DNA of 64,000 nt from DASVHS01 sp038244815 (GTDB lineage Bacteria; Acidobacteriota; Thermoanaerobaculia; Gp7-AA8), in NCBI GenBank assembly GCA_038244815.1, contig JBBRTB010000018.1:1-64000 (forward strand), read 5' to 3'. Below, piece after piece: positions 1 to 9,533 of the stretch (the first letter of the stretch is position 1; each line of letters begins with the position of its first letter). The notes under the pieces were generated by a model. It was not told the origin of the DNA. It worked only from the letters and a program-made list of their open reading frames with translations, and did no database searches. The translations under genes were made by a program, and so were the position numbers.

Positions 1-133
1 CATGATCGGTCTCCTTTCAATGAGATCCGATCACTGCCCATCCGCCGGTCATTCCAAGGCGCGTACCTATCCCCTCCCAGACCCACAGGCGAAGAACATT
101 CAAGGTCGCGGAGCGCGCCGCGTCAGCGGCTTC

Positions 134-235
134 GTCCAACTCGGCGGTTGCAGCGGCCTGCGGGCCGTCGCTTGCTACACTACTTGCACGCTCTCGCGCG
201 TGGCCCGCAGCCGCTGAACCGCAAGGCCGTTGGGC
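134..235 (+). other. attC-like integron recombination site
   Basis: The outer boxes are GTCCAAC (134-140) and GTTGGGC (229-235), which fit the RYYYAAC and GTTRRRY consensus of attC R boxes and pair with each other through one G-T wobble. Inside them, GCGGTT (144-149), CAGCGG (151-156) and CTGCGGGCC (158-166) pair with AACCGC (217-222), CCGCTG (211-216) and GGCCCGCAG (202-210). G150 and one C at 157 are left as extrahelical bases on one arm, the usual attC architecture, with a 35-nt variable loop. A small cassette-like ORF follows. No integrase lies in the window, so this is a structural call. Confidence 0.55.
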
Positions 236-347
236 GGCCGGTAGCGCAGCGGCGAGGTTGCCTGTGTCGTCGCTGGTGCCGTCGAATGCACCCAAATCCG
301 CCAGGCCCTTGGTTGTGACAAGATTGAGTTTTACGAAAGGCCGTCTG

Positions 348-569
348 ATGACTGATCGACGCGCGCTCCTCAGGATCTTCTTCGTGCTTGCAGCCTTTGG
401 GATCGTCAGCCTCCTGGCCATGCTTAGTCGGCACGGCCTCGCGACCATCCGGGCGGTGGACGCTTTTCAATTGATCGGCACGGGCATGTGCTTTGGTGGC
501 GCGATCGTCGCCTTGGTCACCCATCTTCGCAATCCGCGAACGAACGTCGGCCGGCCCCCTGAGTTCTAG
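348..569 (+). CDS. Small two-helix membrane protein, cassette-like ORF
   Basis: 73 residues, function unknown. ATG at 348 is preceded by a GAAAGG ribosome-binding site seven bases upstream, a better start than the in-frame ATG at 258, which would add a polar, proline-rich leader. Two hydrophobic stretches (about residues 7-23 and 33-52) are separated by a short polar loop with RHG, and the tail is basic and hydrophilic, so a small inner-membrane protein is expected. It begins about 110 bp after the attC-like site in the orientation expected of a captured cassette gene. Its own downstream attC was not found; the IS30 end lies immediately after the stop. Confidence 0.5.
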   Translation: MTDRRALLRIFFVLAAFGIVSLLAMLSRHGLATIRAVDAFQLIGTGMCFGGAIVALVTHLRNPRTNVGRPPEF

Positions 570-634
570 TTTGAACTGCAACAACTGACGTGAAGCGATT
601 GTACGGCCGCTGCGTTGTGCGGAGCATCCGGTGT

Positions 635-663
635 AAGGCCGGAAAGTTCGGCTTTCCGGCCTT
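635..663. terminator. 12-bp perfect hairpin downstream of transposase
   Basis: AAGGCCGGAAAG (635-646) and CTTTCCGGCCTT (652-663) are perfect reverse complements around a TTCGG loop. It lies between the transposase stop (720, leftward) and the presumed IS end. Read leftward no U-tract follows, so it may be a terminator, a transcript stabiliser or a barrier to outside transcription. Confidence 0.5.
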
Positions 664-719
664 GGCTGCACTGGAACCGGAGTGGAGGGGAGCGTCACCC
701 GAAGGGCCGGAAGCGAAGC

Positions 720-1676
720 TCAGGCGAGATCGAAATGGTCGGAAAGGATCTCGAGCGGGGTTCGGAAGCCGTAACGCTTGCGGGCCGGTTGTTGAGTGAG
801 CTCGCGATGGCGTTGCACTGTGCCTGAGTCAATCGCTTCATCGACGTCCGCTTCGGAACGTACTGACGAATCAGGCCGTTTGTGTTTTCGTTGGTGCCGC
901 GTTCCCATGAGTGGTACGGGGTGGCAAACAAGATCGGGACACTGGTCGTGCGCTCGACCTCTTCGAATCCGTGGAACTCGCTGCCGTTGTCAGCGGTGAT
1001 GCTCCTGAAAAGGCCGGGATGCGCGGCGATGAGCTTGAGGAGCCTGGCGTTTAGCGCGGCGACGTTCCGCCGGTGAAGTTTGCCGATGAGGACCGCACCG
1101 GTGGCGCGCTCGACGAGGCTGAGAAGACAGTGGCTGTCGCCGGTGCCGATGACTGTGTCCATCTCCCGGTGGCCGATCTCGGTGCGCGTTTCGACGGCGG
1201 CGGGACGTTCGGAGATGTGGCGCTTGCCGTCGACCCGGCCGCGCCTTTCGTAGGTGCTGTAGCGCTTGCGGCGCTTGAAGGGCTGAGGGAGGTGGCGCCA
1301 GAGCTGGCCACCGCGCCACCGATTGCGCCAGACGTGGACATAGATCGTCTTGTGGCTGATCGCGATTCCGAGCGTCTGAGCCAGCCGCTGATCTGCTCGG
1401 GGCTGAGCTTCTCAGCGAGCAGCAGATCGATCAACGACCAGTCTGCGTCGGTGAAGCGGCTGTTGCGGCGGGACATCCAGCGACGGGCGTTCGCGTGCTC
1501 CCGGGCCTTGCTCGGACGATAGTGGCCGTCGTGTGTCGTGCGATTCCGGCGGAACTCCCGGCCGATGTGCTTCGATGCCGGCCGGTGATGCGGGCGATCT
1601 CGGCGTCGGTGCATCCTTGCCTCCGGAGGACCCCGAAGGTATATCTCTCCTCCGGGGTGATCTGGGTGTAAGGCAT
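720..1676 (-). pseudogene. IS30-family transposase, three frameshifts
   Basis: Once the frames are joined the product is a near full-length IS30 DDE transposase. The N-terminal HTH reads MPYTQITPEERY...; then GREFRRNRTTHDGHYRPSK; then GWLRR, ISHKTIYVHVW and RHISERPAAVETR; then the catalytic core with ITADNGSEFH and the HSWERGTNENTNGLIRQY signature; ending KRYGFRTPLEILSDHF. Three frame changes are needed, near 1567, 1370 and 786. Each equals loss of one base (AGCAC|ATC, CGCTC|GGA and CGGCC|CGC on the coding strand). The element is therefore inactive, unless the assembly dropped single bases. Confidence 0.85.
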
Positions 1677-1819
1677 TGACGATCCCTTCTTGGCGGAAGA
1701 TTCGTCAGTGTTCCAGATCGCCCCTTCTCAGTTCAACACGTGTTGCACTTGGTGCTTGAATTCACGCTCCGAAAACTCCTCCTTCCCACAACGATCAAAT
1801 TATGTGAATTTTCTCGTTT

Positions 1820-1913
1820 AGCGGCTACCGGCTACCAGTTACCGGCTACCGGTTACCGTCCCCAGCGACCCAGCGACCCAGCGACCCAGCGACCCAGCCA
1901 CCCAGCGACCCAG
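1820..1913. repeat. Short tandem arrays: CGGCTAC heptamer then CAGCGACC octamer
   Basis: About five copies of a 7-bp unit (CGGCTAC and variants CAGTTAC, CGGTTAC) run directly into about six copies of an 8-bp unit (CAGCGACC). The junction GTTACCGTCCCCAGCGACCC is repeated exactly at 14288-14307 and inverted at 14225-14244. This copy has no inverted partner; it lies about 45 bp past the presumed IS30 end and 20 bp before the methyltransferase start. Confidence 0.9.
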
Positions 1914-1932
1914 ACAATGCCACAATCCAAGC

Positions 1933-2601
1933 ATGAGTAAAGATCAATGGACGACAGTCGACGACTACATCAATGATCTCTTCGTCGGTTCCGACGATGC
2001 GCTCGAGAAAGCGCTGGAAGCGAGCGAGGCGGCGGGGCTGCCGTCGATTCAGGTCGCGCCGAATCAGGGGAAGCTGCTCATGCTGCTGGCGCGCGCGCCG
2101 GGCGCGCGCAACATCCTCGAGATCGGGACGCTTGGCGGCTACAGCACGATCTGGCTGGCGCGGGCGCTTCCGGACGGCGGGCGGCTGATCTCGCTCGAGC
2201 TCGAGGAGAAGCATGCTGAAGTAGCGCGCTCGAACATCGCCCGGGCCGGCCTTGCCGATCGCGTGGAGGTTCGCGTCGGTCCGGCCCTCCAGTCGCTCCG
2301 GCAGCTCGTCGAGCAGAAGCACGGGCCGTTCGACTTCGTGTTCATCGACGCGGACAAGACCGGCTATCCCGACTACCTCACCTGGTCGCTGAAGCTGGCC
2401 CGGCTGGGAACGATGATCATCGCCGACAACGTCGTGCGCCAGGGGGCGGTGGCGAATCCATCGAGCGGCGATCCGAGCGTCGAGGCGGTCAGACATATGA
2501 ACGAGATGCTGGCTGATGAGCGACGGGTCGATGCGACGGTGCTGCAGACGGTAGGGAGCAAGGGCTACGACGGCTGGGCCATCGCCCTGGTGACGAGCTG
2601 A
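1933..2601 (+). CDS. Class I SAM-dependent O-methyltransferase (COMT/CCoAOMT type)
   Basis: 222 residues, full length for the small cation-dependent O-methyltransferase family. The SAM loop is EIGTLGGYS (63-71) with an acidic LELEE strand end about 20 residues later. FIDADK (137-142) and DN (165-166) supply the predicted divalent-metal ligands. Such enzymes methylate vicinal hydroxyls of catechol-like or polyketide substrates; the actual substrate cannot be told. Start ATG follows CACAAT by 6 nt with no Shine-Dalgarno, and the tandem arrays lie just upstream. No pathway neighbours. Confidence 0.85.
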   Translation: MSKDQWTTVDDYINDLFVGSDDALEKALEASEAAGLPSIQVAPNQGKLLMLLARAPGARNILEIGTLGGYSTIWLARALPDGGRLISLELEEKHAEVARSNIARAGLADRVEVRVGPALQSLRQLVEQKHGPFDFVFIDADKTGYPDYLTWSLKLARLGTMIIADNVVRQGAVANPSSGDPSVEAVRHMNEMLADERRVDATVLQTVGSKGYDGWAIALVTS

Positions 2602-2646
2602 GCCGTGCGGGAAGCGTGCGTTCGGTTCCAAGCGTATGATGCGCCC

Positions 2647-2952
2647 ATGCGAAAACTGGCGATGCTTCTTCCGGCAGCACTGCTTCTCCTCGTTGCGTGT
2701 ACACAGGAGAAGACCACGACGAGCGCGACGGTCGGCGACAACTCGACCCAGCAGACGTCAACCTATACGGAGACCACGACCGTTCCTGCGGTCGATACGG
2801 CGGCGACCTCCGACGCGATGTCGGACATGAAGACCGCGACCGCCGACGCGAAGCAGAGCGTGAAGGACACGGCCACGTCGGTCGAGCACGCCACCGGCAC
2901 GGCTCTCGAGAAGGCCGGCAAGGCGTTGAAGAAGGACGCCAAGAAGCACTGA
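2647..2952 (+). CDS. Small lipoprotein, Thr/Ala/Lys-rich
   Basis: 101 residues. A short basic N-terminus and hydrophobic core end in a lipobox (LLVAC, Cys about residue 18), so lipid attachment and a periplasm-facing location are expected. The mature part is low-complexity: Thr-rich first, then an Ala/Lys/Asp amphipathic segment with repeated KD..K spacing (roughly residues 60-101), probably helical. ATG 2647 is preferred over the in-frame codon at 2605 because it starts the signal peptide directly; TATGAT ends 6 nt before it. No family recognised. Confidence 0.7.
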   Translation: MRKLAMLLPAALLLLVACTQEKTTTSATVGDNSTQQTSTYTETTTVPAVDTAATSDAMSDMKTATADAKQSVKDTATSVEHATGTALEKAGKALKKDAKKH

Positions 2953-2956
2953 GCAG

Positions 2957-3712
2957 CTAACGATTCACTGTTAGGCGCTGCGCCAGGGCGTCGAACTGCT
3001 CGAGCGTCATCTCTTCGGCGCGAGCAGTCTCGGGAATTTGTGCTTCGCGCATGGCGCGGAGCACCTCCTGGCGCGGCCACTCGCTCAGATTGTTCGTGAG
3101 CTTCTTGCGCCGCATGCGGAACGACGCGCTGATCAGATGGATGAGCGCGTCGCGTGCGGTCGAGTAGCGCGGCGGGTGAGGGTCGAGGACGACCACCGCG
3201 CTGTCGACCTTCGGCGCCGGGTGGAACGACTGCGGACCGAGCGTCATGAGGATGCGCGCCGACGCGAATATGGCCGTGTAGAGCGAGAGAAATCCGTACT
3301 GCTCGTCGCGCGGCTTGGCCGTAAGTCGCTGCGCCACTTCTTTCTGCAGCATGAAAACCGCACGCCGGCAATTCGGATCGGCGATGACGCGGCGGAGGAT
3401 GGGCGTGCCGGCGTTGTAGGGGAGATTGCCGACGGCGCGGAACGGTCTTTCCGGCAGCGCCGCCTCCAGTGCGTCTTCGTTCCGGACCTCGATCGTCGTC
3501 AGGCGCCGGCGCAGCCGCGACGAAAGCTCGGGATCGATCTCGATGGCCACGATCTCGTTGTCGAACGCCACGAGCTTCTCGGTGAGCACCCCTTCTCCGG
3601 GCCCGATCTCTACGATCACATCGCCGGGGCGCGGCTCGATGGCGGCGACGATCTTCTCGACCGCGCCCCGATTTCGCAGGAAGTTTTGTCCCCATTTCTT
3701 CTTCGGTGCCAC
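2957..3712 (-). CDS. rsmA: 16S rRNA (adenine1518/1519-N6)-dimethyltransferase
   Basis: 251 residues, normal for RsmA/KsgA, which dimethylates the two adjacent adenines of helix 45 late in 30S assembly. The N-terminal KKKWGQNFLR signature, the SAM motif VEIGPGEG (34-41), the acidic IEID at 57-60 and motif IV NLPYN (96-100) are all present, followed by the basic FRMRRKKL segment of the C-terminal domain. It converges with the lipoprotein gene (4 bp between stops) and is divergent from the DHFR-like gene. Confidence 0.95.
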   Translation of the reverse strand: MAPKKKWGQNFLRNRGAVEKIVAAIEPRPGDVIVEIGPGEGVLTEKLVAFDNEIVAIEIDPELSSRLRRRLTTIEVRNEDALEAALPERPFRAVGNLPYNAGTPILRRVIADPNCRRAVFMLQKEVAQRLTAKPRDEQYGFLSLYTAIFASARILMTLGPQSFHPAPKVDSAVVVLDPHPPRYSTARDALIHLISASFRMRRKKLTNNLSEWPRQEVLRAMREAQIPETARAEEMTLEQFDALAQRLTVNR

Positions 3713-3756
3713 CGGCGCAGTCTAAACTTCCTGACCGGTGACTCCATGAGGAGCGT

Positions 3757-4278
3757 ATGAACGCATCGGTTTTTATCGCCACGAGTCTCGACGGATTCAT
3801 CGCCCGGGAGGATGGGGCGCTGGACTGGCTGCCCGAGAGTCCCGAGCCTCACGGCTACGACGAGTTCATGGCCACGGTCGACGCGATCGTGATCGGCCGC
3901 AAGACGTTCGAGACGGTGCTGGCATTCGAGTCGTGGCCATACGGCACGAAGCCGGTAGTGGTTCTCAGCACGAAGCAGGGATTGAAACCGCCGGAGGGCG
4001 CGGTCTGCGGCGTGATGGACGGTTCGCCGCACGAGATCGTGGCCCGCCTCACGCAGCGCGGGATGAAACATCTCTATGTCGACGGCGGAGTGACCATCCA
4101 GAACTTTCTGCGGGCCGGCCTCATCCAGCGGCTGATCATCACGCGCATCCCCGTTCTGCTCGGCAGCGGGATTCCGCTGTTCGGATCGCTGGCGCACGAC
4201 ATCCGGCTCGAGCACGTGGCCACGCGGTGGTATCCCAGCGGCCTCGTGCAGAGCGAGTACAGGATCGCGGCAGTCTAA
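3757..4278 (+). CDS. Dihydrofolate reductase-family protein (RibD C-terminal type)
   Basis: 173 residues matching the YyaP/YwjB-like branch of the RibD_C/DHFR superfamily: N-terminal VFIATSLDGFIA, the VDAIVIGRKTFE helix, VVVLSTK, and the nucleotide-binding LYVDGGVTIQNFL followed by ITRIPVLLGSGIPLF. These proteins bind NADPH; most lack an assigned substrate and are not the housekeeping folate enzyme. AGGAG eight bases before the ATG gives a good ribosome site. The stop codon TAA forms part of the TAAACT hexamer that precedes moxR. Confidence 0.85.
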   Translation: MNASVFIATSLDGFIAREDGALDWLPESPEPHGYDEFMATVDAIVIGRKTFETVLAFESWPYGTKPVVVLSTKQGLKPPEGAVCGVMDGSPHEIVARLTQRGMKHLYVDGGVTIQNFLRAGLIQRLIITRIPVLLGSGIPLFGSLAHDIRLEHVATRWYPSGLVQSEYRIAAV

Positions 4279-4281
4279 ACT
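4276..4281 (+). promoter_or_regulatory. Putative -10 element of the moxR-bat operon
   Basis: TAAACT lies exactly 10 nt before the moxR ATG and its first three bases are the stop codon of the upstream gene. No Shine-Dalgarno is visible before moxR. The arrangement would give a leaderless or nearly leaderless transcript. No convincing -35 was seen. Confidence 0.35.
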
Positions 4282-4291
4282 GATAACCGAC

Positions 4292-5280
<989 letters not shown>

Positions 5281-5281
<1 letters not shown>

Positions 5282-6204
5282 TGCCGCTCCTCCGTTCCCG
5301 GTCATCATTCCTCGGTTGGTTCCGCTCGAAGCCCGCGGAGATTCGCGAGCCCGTGGCGCGGCGGGTGCGCGAGCTCGAGATCCTCAGCGCGCGTTTGATC
5401 CGCCAGGGCTTTGCCGGCGACTACCACTCCGCGTTTCACGGGCGGGGCATCGAGTTCTCTCAGGTGCGCGAGTACCAGCCCGGTGACGACATCCGCACCA
5501 TCGACTGGAATGTGACCGCGCGCAGCGGCGTGCCGCATGTGAAGCAGTTCATCGAGGAGCGCGACCTGACGATTTTCATCGCCGTCGATGTCTCCGGCTC
5601 GATGGCCTTCGGCTCAGTGGACTGGCGCAAGTGCGACGTGGCCGCGGAGCTGGTGTCGGTGTTTTCGTTCTCGGCCGTGCAGAACTCCGACCGCGTCGGG
5701 CTGCTGCTGTTTTCCGACCGCGTCCACACCTACATCCCACCCAGGCGCGGACGCGGGCACGCCCAGGTGATCGTGCGCGCAGCCGTGAATGGCGGCCTCG
5801 GCGCCCACCCGGCCGACTTCGATGTGGCCGCACGCTTTCTGGAGCGCATCAGCGCCAAGCGGGCCGTGGTGATCCTGCTCTCCGATTTTCTGGACGGGAG
5901 CTTCGAGCACTCGCTCAAGCGGCTCAATCGCAAACACGACCTGATCGCGATCTCGATCGGCGATCCGCGCGAGGAGCGCTTCCCGGACCAGGGGCTGGCG
6001 CGGATCGTCGACGCCGAGTCGGGGGAGACACGGCTCGTCGATCTCCGCAGGACCGAGATCGCGCGCCATGCCTCTTCGCGATTGCAGCAGCTCGACCGCC
6101 GGTTCCGCACCAGTGGCGTGGACTGGCTCCCGGTCTCAACCGCTCTCCCGTACGACCGCGATCTTCTCCGTTTCTTCCGCGAGCGCATGGCCCGACGACG
6201 ATGA
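5281..6204 (+). CDS. DUF58 domain protein with VWA-type fold
   Basis: 307 residues from ATG 5281, which overlaps the moxR TGA by one base. It carries the DUF58 signature YQPGDDIRTIDWNVTAR (65-81) and a VWA-like segment whose MIDAS motif is DVSGSM (103-108), with a later VILLSDFLDG. DUF58 proteins regularly pair with MoxR and are thought to be its adaptor or substrate at the inner-membrane face. No membrane segment is visible, so it should be cytosolic. Confidence 0.9.
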
Positions 6205-6941
6205 TCGTTCTCTTCCTGATCTTCACGGCCACGTTCCGGCCGGCCCAGCCGACCGTCGGCGACCTCATCGCCATCGACTTTCAGAAGGCGGTGGTGCTGG
6301 ACTCGTCGAAAGCCTTCGAGATCGTCTCGCAGCAGGGCAGTCACGTCGTCATCCGCACGTTCGAGCCGAAGCCGATCGCACTCAGCGGCGTCTCCGGCGG
6401 CGTTCGTTTTCGCAATCTCGTCGTGCCGGTGCGCTCCGTGCTCGCGCCGACGGACAAGCTCGAGCCCGCGCCGCTCCGGCCGCCGGCCGGCATTCCGATG
6501 CCCCGCGCTCCGCTGATCGCGATCGGGGCCGCCGCAGCGGTCGCCGCGGCGTCGTGGATCCTCGTGCTGCTGCTGGCGCGTTTGCGGTCCGCGGGTCATC
6601 GGTCTCCTGAGATCTTCATCGAGCCGGCGGAGCGGTTCCGAGCCACCGTGGCCTCGCTGCGCGCCGACCAGTCGCTGCCGGGCCGCTGGGCGTCGCTCGC
6701 CGATGCCACTCGCCTCTACCTCTCCACCCTCTCCCCGCATCTGGGTGTCGAGCTCACCACCTCGCAACTCCTGCCGCGCGTCGAGGCGCAGCATGTCGCC
6801 GCGATCGGCCGGATCCTCCGTCAGGGCGATCTCGAGAAATTCTCGCCCTGGGGGGCGCCCCCGGGCGACTTCGACGCCATCGCCGCGCGGGCGCTGGAGT
6901 TGATTCCGGTCGTTTCGGCAGGAGAGGAGCAGGCGGCGTGA
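6201..6941 (+). CDS. Membrane-anchored Bat-operon protein
   Basis: 246 residues from ATG 6201, overlapping the DUF58 stop by four bases. An N-terminal hydrophobic stretch (possible signal), a beta-rich periplasmic part, one membrane helix at about 104-127, then a cytosolic helical domain with EPAERFRATVASLR and LSTLSPHLGVELTTSQLLPRV. The layout resembles the cytosolic tail of BatD-type or DUF4381-like proteins that accompany MoxR/VWA genes. Position between the DUF58 and BatA genes supports membership of the same complex; the family assignment is weak. Confidence 0.7.
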   Translation: MIVLFLIFTATFRPAQPTVGDLIAIDFQKAVVLDSSKAFEIVSQQGSHVVIRTFEPKPIALSGVSGGVRFRNLVVPVRSVLAPTDKLEPAPLRPPAGIPMPRAPLIAIGAAAAVAAASWILVLLLARLRSAGHRSPEIFIEPAERFRATVASLRADQSLPGRWASLADATRLYLSTLSPHLGVELTTSQLLPRVEAQHVAAIGRILRQGDLEKFSPWGAPPGDFDAIAARALELIPVVSAGEEQAA

Positions 6942-7945
6942 TCCGGCTGGCCACGCCCTTCGCGCTCCTGCTCGTCGTCGCGGTGATCGCCCGTGTTGCC
7001 CTTTTGGTGCGCGACCGGCGGGCGCGATTTGGATCGTTCCGTTTCTCCTCGCTTGCGCTGGCGGGTCCGAAACCGTCGCTGCGCGCGGGCACGGCATTCC
7101 TCCCGTTCCTGCTCGAGGTCGTGGCGCTCCTTCTCGTCACGATCGCGCTGGCGCGTCCGCAGCGGGTGATCCGCGCGGCAGCGAACGACCGCTACGGAAT
7201 CGACATCGTCATCGCGCTCGATTCTTCCGGCAGCATGGCCGCAGAGGATTTCCGACCCCGCAACCGATTCGCAGTAGCCAAGGAGTTGATTGGCGACTTC
7301 ATCGCCCGGCGGGCCGACGACCGCATCGGCATCGTCACGTTCGGGGTCCGGGCGGTGACGCGCGTGCCGGTCACATTCGACCGCGACGTGGCCCGTACGA
7401 TTCTCAACCGTGCCGAGGTGGGAGAGAACGGAAACGGCACGGCCATCGGTCACGCCATCGCCACGTGCGTGAACCGGCTGCGCAACTCGTCGAGCCGCAG
7501 CCGCGTGATCATCCTCGTCACCGACGGAGTGAACAACGCCGGCTCCATCGACCCGCAGGTCGCCGCCACCCTGGCCGCAAAATACGGCGTGAAGATCTAT
7601 GCGATCGGCGTGGGCAGCGAGGGTCCGGTGCCACTTCCCATCAAGCGGCAGAATCCCTATACCGGCGAGATCGAGACGGTGTACCAGCACATCCGCGGCG
7701 AGATCGACGAAAAGTCGCTGCGCGAGATTACCTCGACGACGGGCGGCGCGTATTTCCGCGCCACCGATGCGCGGGCGATGAGCGAGGTGCTGCAGCGCAT
7801 CGACCACCTGGAGAAGTCGCGGCTCACGGCGCCGAAGACGGAGGTCGTGGAAGAACTCTACGTATGGCCGCTGGCCGGCGGCCTGGTGTTGCTGCTCTTC
7901 TCGCTCACCGGCGCGGAGACGATCTGGCAGAAGGTGACGGCATGA
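6938..7945 (+). CDS. batA: BatA-like VWA-domain membrane protein
   Basis: 335 residues starting at GTG 6938, which overlaps the previous stop. Membrane helices at about 5-24, 56-73 and 310-327 flank a periplasmic von Willebrand A domain with MIDAS motif DSSGSM (95-100), a later TDGVNNAG, and the conserved IYAIGVGSEG strand. This is the arrangement of BatA (aerotolerance operon). Metal-dependent adhesion of partner proteins is the expected activity. The next gene is a paralogous VWA protein. Confidence 0.88.
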   Translation: MIRLATPFALLLVVAVIARVALLVRDRRARFGSFRFSSLALAGPKPSLRAGTAFLPFLLEVVALLLVTIALARPQRVIRAAANDRYGIDIVIALDSSGSMAAEDFRPRNRFAVAKELIGDFIARRADDRIGIVTFGVRAVTRVPVTFDRDVARTILNRAEVGENGNGTAIGHAIATCVNRLRNSSSRSRVIILVTDGVNNAGSIDPQVAATLAAKYGVKIYAIGVGSEGPVPLPIKRQNPYTGEIETVYQHIRGEIDEKSLREITSTTGGAYFRATDARAMSEVLQRIDHLEKSRLTAPKTEVVEELYVWPLAGGLVLLLFSLTGAETIWQKVTA

Positions 7946-8901
7946 CCTTCCGCGCGCCGCCCTGGCTCTGGCTCGCCGCCGCGGCTCCTCTCGTGTTCGC
8001 ATTTCTGCTGACGCGCGAGCGGGCCGCGATGCGCGTGGCACGCCGCTTCGTCTCGGAGAGGCTGCGCGGTGTGGCCAATCCCGCGCGTGCGCTTCGGCCG
8101 TACCTGCTGACCGCGGCGTGGGTGGCCACGGCCATCGCGCTGGCCGGACCGGAAGCCGGCTACACCACGATGCCGATCGTCGATCGCGAGTTCAATCGCG
8201 TGATCGTCATCGACGTCTCCAACAGCATGTCCGCCGAGGATGTCGGCGCGTCGCGTCTGGCGGCGGCGAAAGCGATCGCCAGGCAGCTCGTCGAGCAGAC
8301 CGAGGGCCGCAGCGCGATCGTGGCCTTCGAGGGAGCCGCCGAGACAGTGGCTCCGCTGACCAACGACGATCAGGCCATCCTGGAGCTCCTCGACACGCTG
8401 CAGCCGGGGGAAGTCGGCGAACCCGGCTCCGACATCGGCGCGGCTATCGACGCCGCGCTCAAACTCCTGCAGGCCGAGACCAGTCAGAAAGCCGACATCG
8501 TCCTCATCTCCGACGGTGAGGAACAGGGCAGTCACCTCGGATTGACCGAGGCGCTGCATCGGGCCCGCACGCGCAACATCCCGGTCTCGACCATTGCGGT
8601 GGGCACGCCGGCGGGCGGCACCATCCCGGCCGGCAACGGCGTGCTGCGCGACGACTCCGGCGAGATCATCACCACCCACGAGCAGCCGGATGTCCTGCAG
8701 CGCGTGGCGCGCGCGACGGACGGACGCTTTCTCGACAATCCATTCGCAGCCGGGGCGCTCGAACCGCTTGTGGCCCGGCAGGCCGTGGGCGGCGAACGAA
8801 GCCGTCCGGTGCGTGTGCCGATCGACCGCTATCAGTGGCCGCTGGCGGTAGCCTTCGCGGCATTCTTCTGCGGTTCGCTCGCCAATCGGGGTGCGGAGTG
8901 A
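7942..8901 (+). CDS. batB: BatB-like VWA-domain membrane protein
   Basis: 319 residues; ATG 7942 overlaps the batA stop. Two N-terminal membrane helices (about 9-23 and 53-69), a VWA domain with MIDAS DVSNSMSAED (91-100) and ISDGEEQGSHLG, then a C-terminal helix near 296-311. DVSNSMxAxD is typical of BatB rather than BatA. It should form a heteromeric assembly with the BatA-like neighbour. Confidence 0.88.
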   Translation: MTFRAPPWLWLAAAAPLVFAFLLTRERAAMRVARRFVSERLRGVANPARALRPYLLTAAWVATAIALAGPEAGYTTMPIVDREFNRVIVIDVSNSMSAEDVGASRLAAAKAIARQLVEQTEGRSAIVAFEGAAETVAPLTNDDQAILELLDTLQPGEVGEPGSDIGAAIDAALKLLQAETSQKADIVLISDGEEQGSHLGLTEALHRARTRNIPVSTIAVGTPAGGTIPAGNGVLRDDSGEIITTHEQPDVLQRVARATDGRFLDNPFAAGALEPLVARQAVGGERSRPVRVPIDRYQWPLAVAFAAFFCGSLANRGAE

Positions 8902-9533
8902 AAGCAACGGTCATCCTTCTGCTGGCCCTCTCGCCGGCGGCGCTCTGGCAGCGCATCTGGAGGCCGACGAACTCCTACGCGGCCTCACACCGCGGCACGG
9001 CGCAGTATTCGGCAAAGCAGTACGAGCAGTCTGAGAAGTCGTTCAACGACTCCGACCGCCTGGCCCCTTCCGCGAAGTCGGCGTTCAATCTGGGCACCGC
9101 CGAGATCGCCGCCGGGAAGAGCAGCGAAGGCTCGGCGACGCTGGCGCGGGCCATGAAGGATCCGTCGCTGCGCCCCGACACCTTTTTCAATCGCGGCAAC
9201 AGCGCTCTGCAGTCGAAGGCGTACGAATACGCGATCCGCGACTACGTCGAGTCTCTGAAGCTTCGCCCGAACGACGCCGGCGCCAAGCGCAACCTCGAGA
9301 TCGCACTCCGGCAGTTGCAGTCGCAGCGGCAGTCGGCCGGCGGCAATCAGAGCAAAACCCAGCCCTCACCGTCGCCGCAGAACGATCAGAAAGCTCCCTC
9401 CGCCGGTGCGCAGGACGAGAAGCCGCAGGAGAGTGACGCGGAAGCGTTGCTGCGCAGCGTCCAGCAGCAGGAGCAGGAAGAACTGCGGAGGATGAAGCGT
9501 GCCCGTGCCGGGAGCACCAGGGTGGGGTGGTGA
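8898..9533 (+). CDS. BatC-like TPR protein
   Basis: 211 residues from GTG 8898, inside the batB stop. A signal-type N-terminus (VILLLALSPAALW) is followed by TPR-like helical pairs (about residues 30-150; FNLGTAEIAAGK, FFNRGNSALQSKAYEYAIRDY) and a Gln/Ser/Pro-rich tail ending in a QQQEQEELRRMKR helix. The same layout occurs in BatC proteins, which bridge BatB and other partners in the periplasm. The start is set by operon overlap; the longer in-frame extension from 8835 would lie inside batB. Confidence 0.8.
   Translation: MKATVILLLALSPAALWQRIWRPTNSYAASHRGTAQYSAKQYEQSEKSFNDSDRLAPSAKSAFNLGTAEIAAGKSSEGSATLARAMKDPSLRPDTFFNRGNSALQSKAYEYAIRDYVESLKLRPNDAGAKRNLEIALRQLQSQRQSAGGNQSKTQPSPSPQNDQKAPSAGAQDEKPQESDAEALLRSVQQQEQEELRRMKRARAGSTRVGW

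Larger units (their letters stand above)
567..1775 (-). mobile_element. IS30-family insertion sequence, decayed
   Basis: It contains a broken IS30-type transposase (720-1676). Beyond the transposase start, positions about 1738-1765 read like the terminal sequence I recall for IS30 elements of GC-rich bacteria (TGTTGCACTTGGTGCTTGAA). At the other side, AACTGCAACA near 573-582 matches the reverse complement of that end (AAGTGCAACA) with one mismatch, so the termini are tentatively placed there. No clear target duplication was recognised. Boundaries are approximate; presence of the element is secure. Confidence 0.6.

Noticed and set aside
570..625. Possible second attC site after the cassette-like ORF
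   Set aside because: GCAACAAC and GTTGTGC can pair weakly but neither fits the R-box consensus and no inner stem aligns; the bases are better read as the IS30 end.
180..698. Leftward open frame at the window start
   Set aside because: It crosses the attC-like structure and the IS end and resembles no protein; the 348-569 frame on the other strand has a ribosome site and membrane helices.
1820..1913. Tandem arrays considered as a CRISPR array
   Set aside because: Units are 7-8 bp with no unique spacers between them and no cas genes anywhere in the window.
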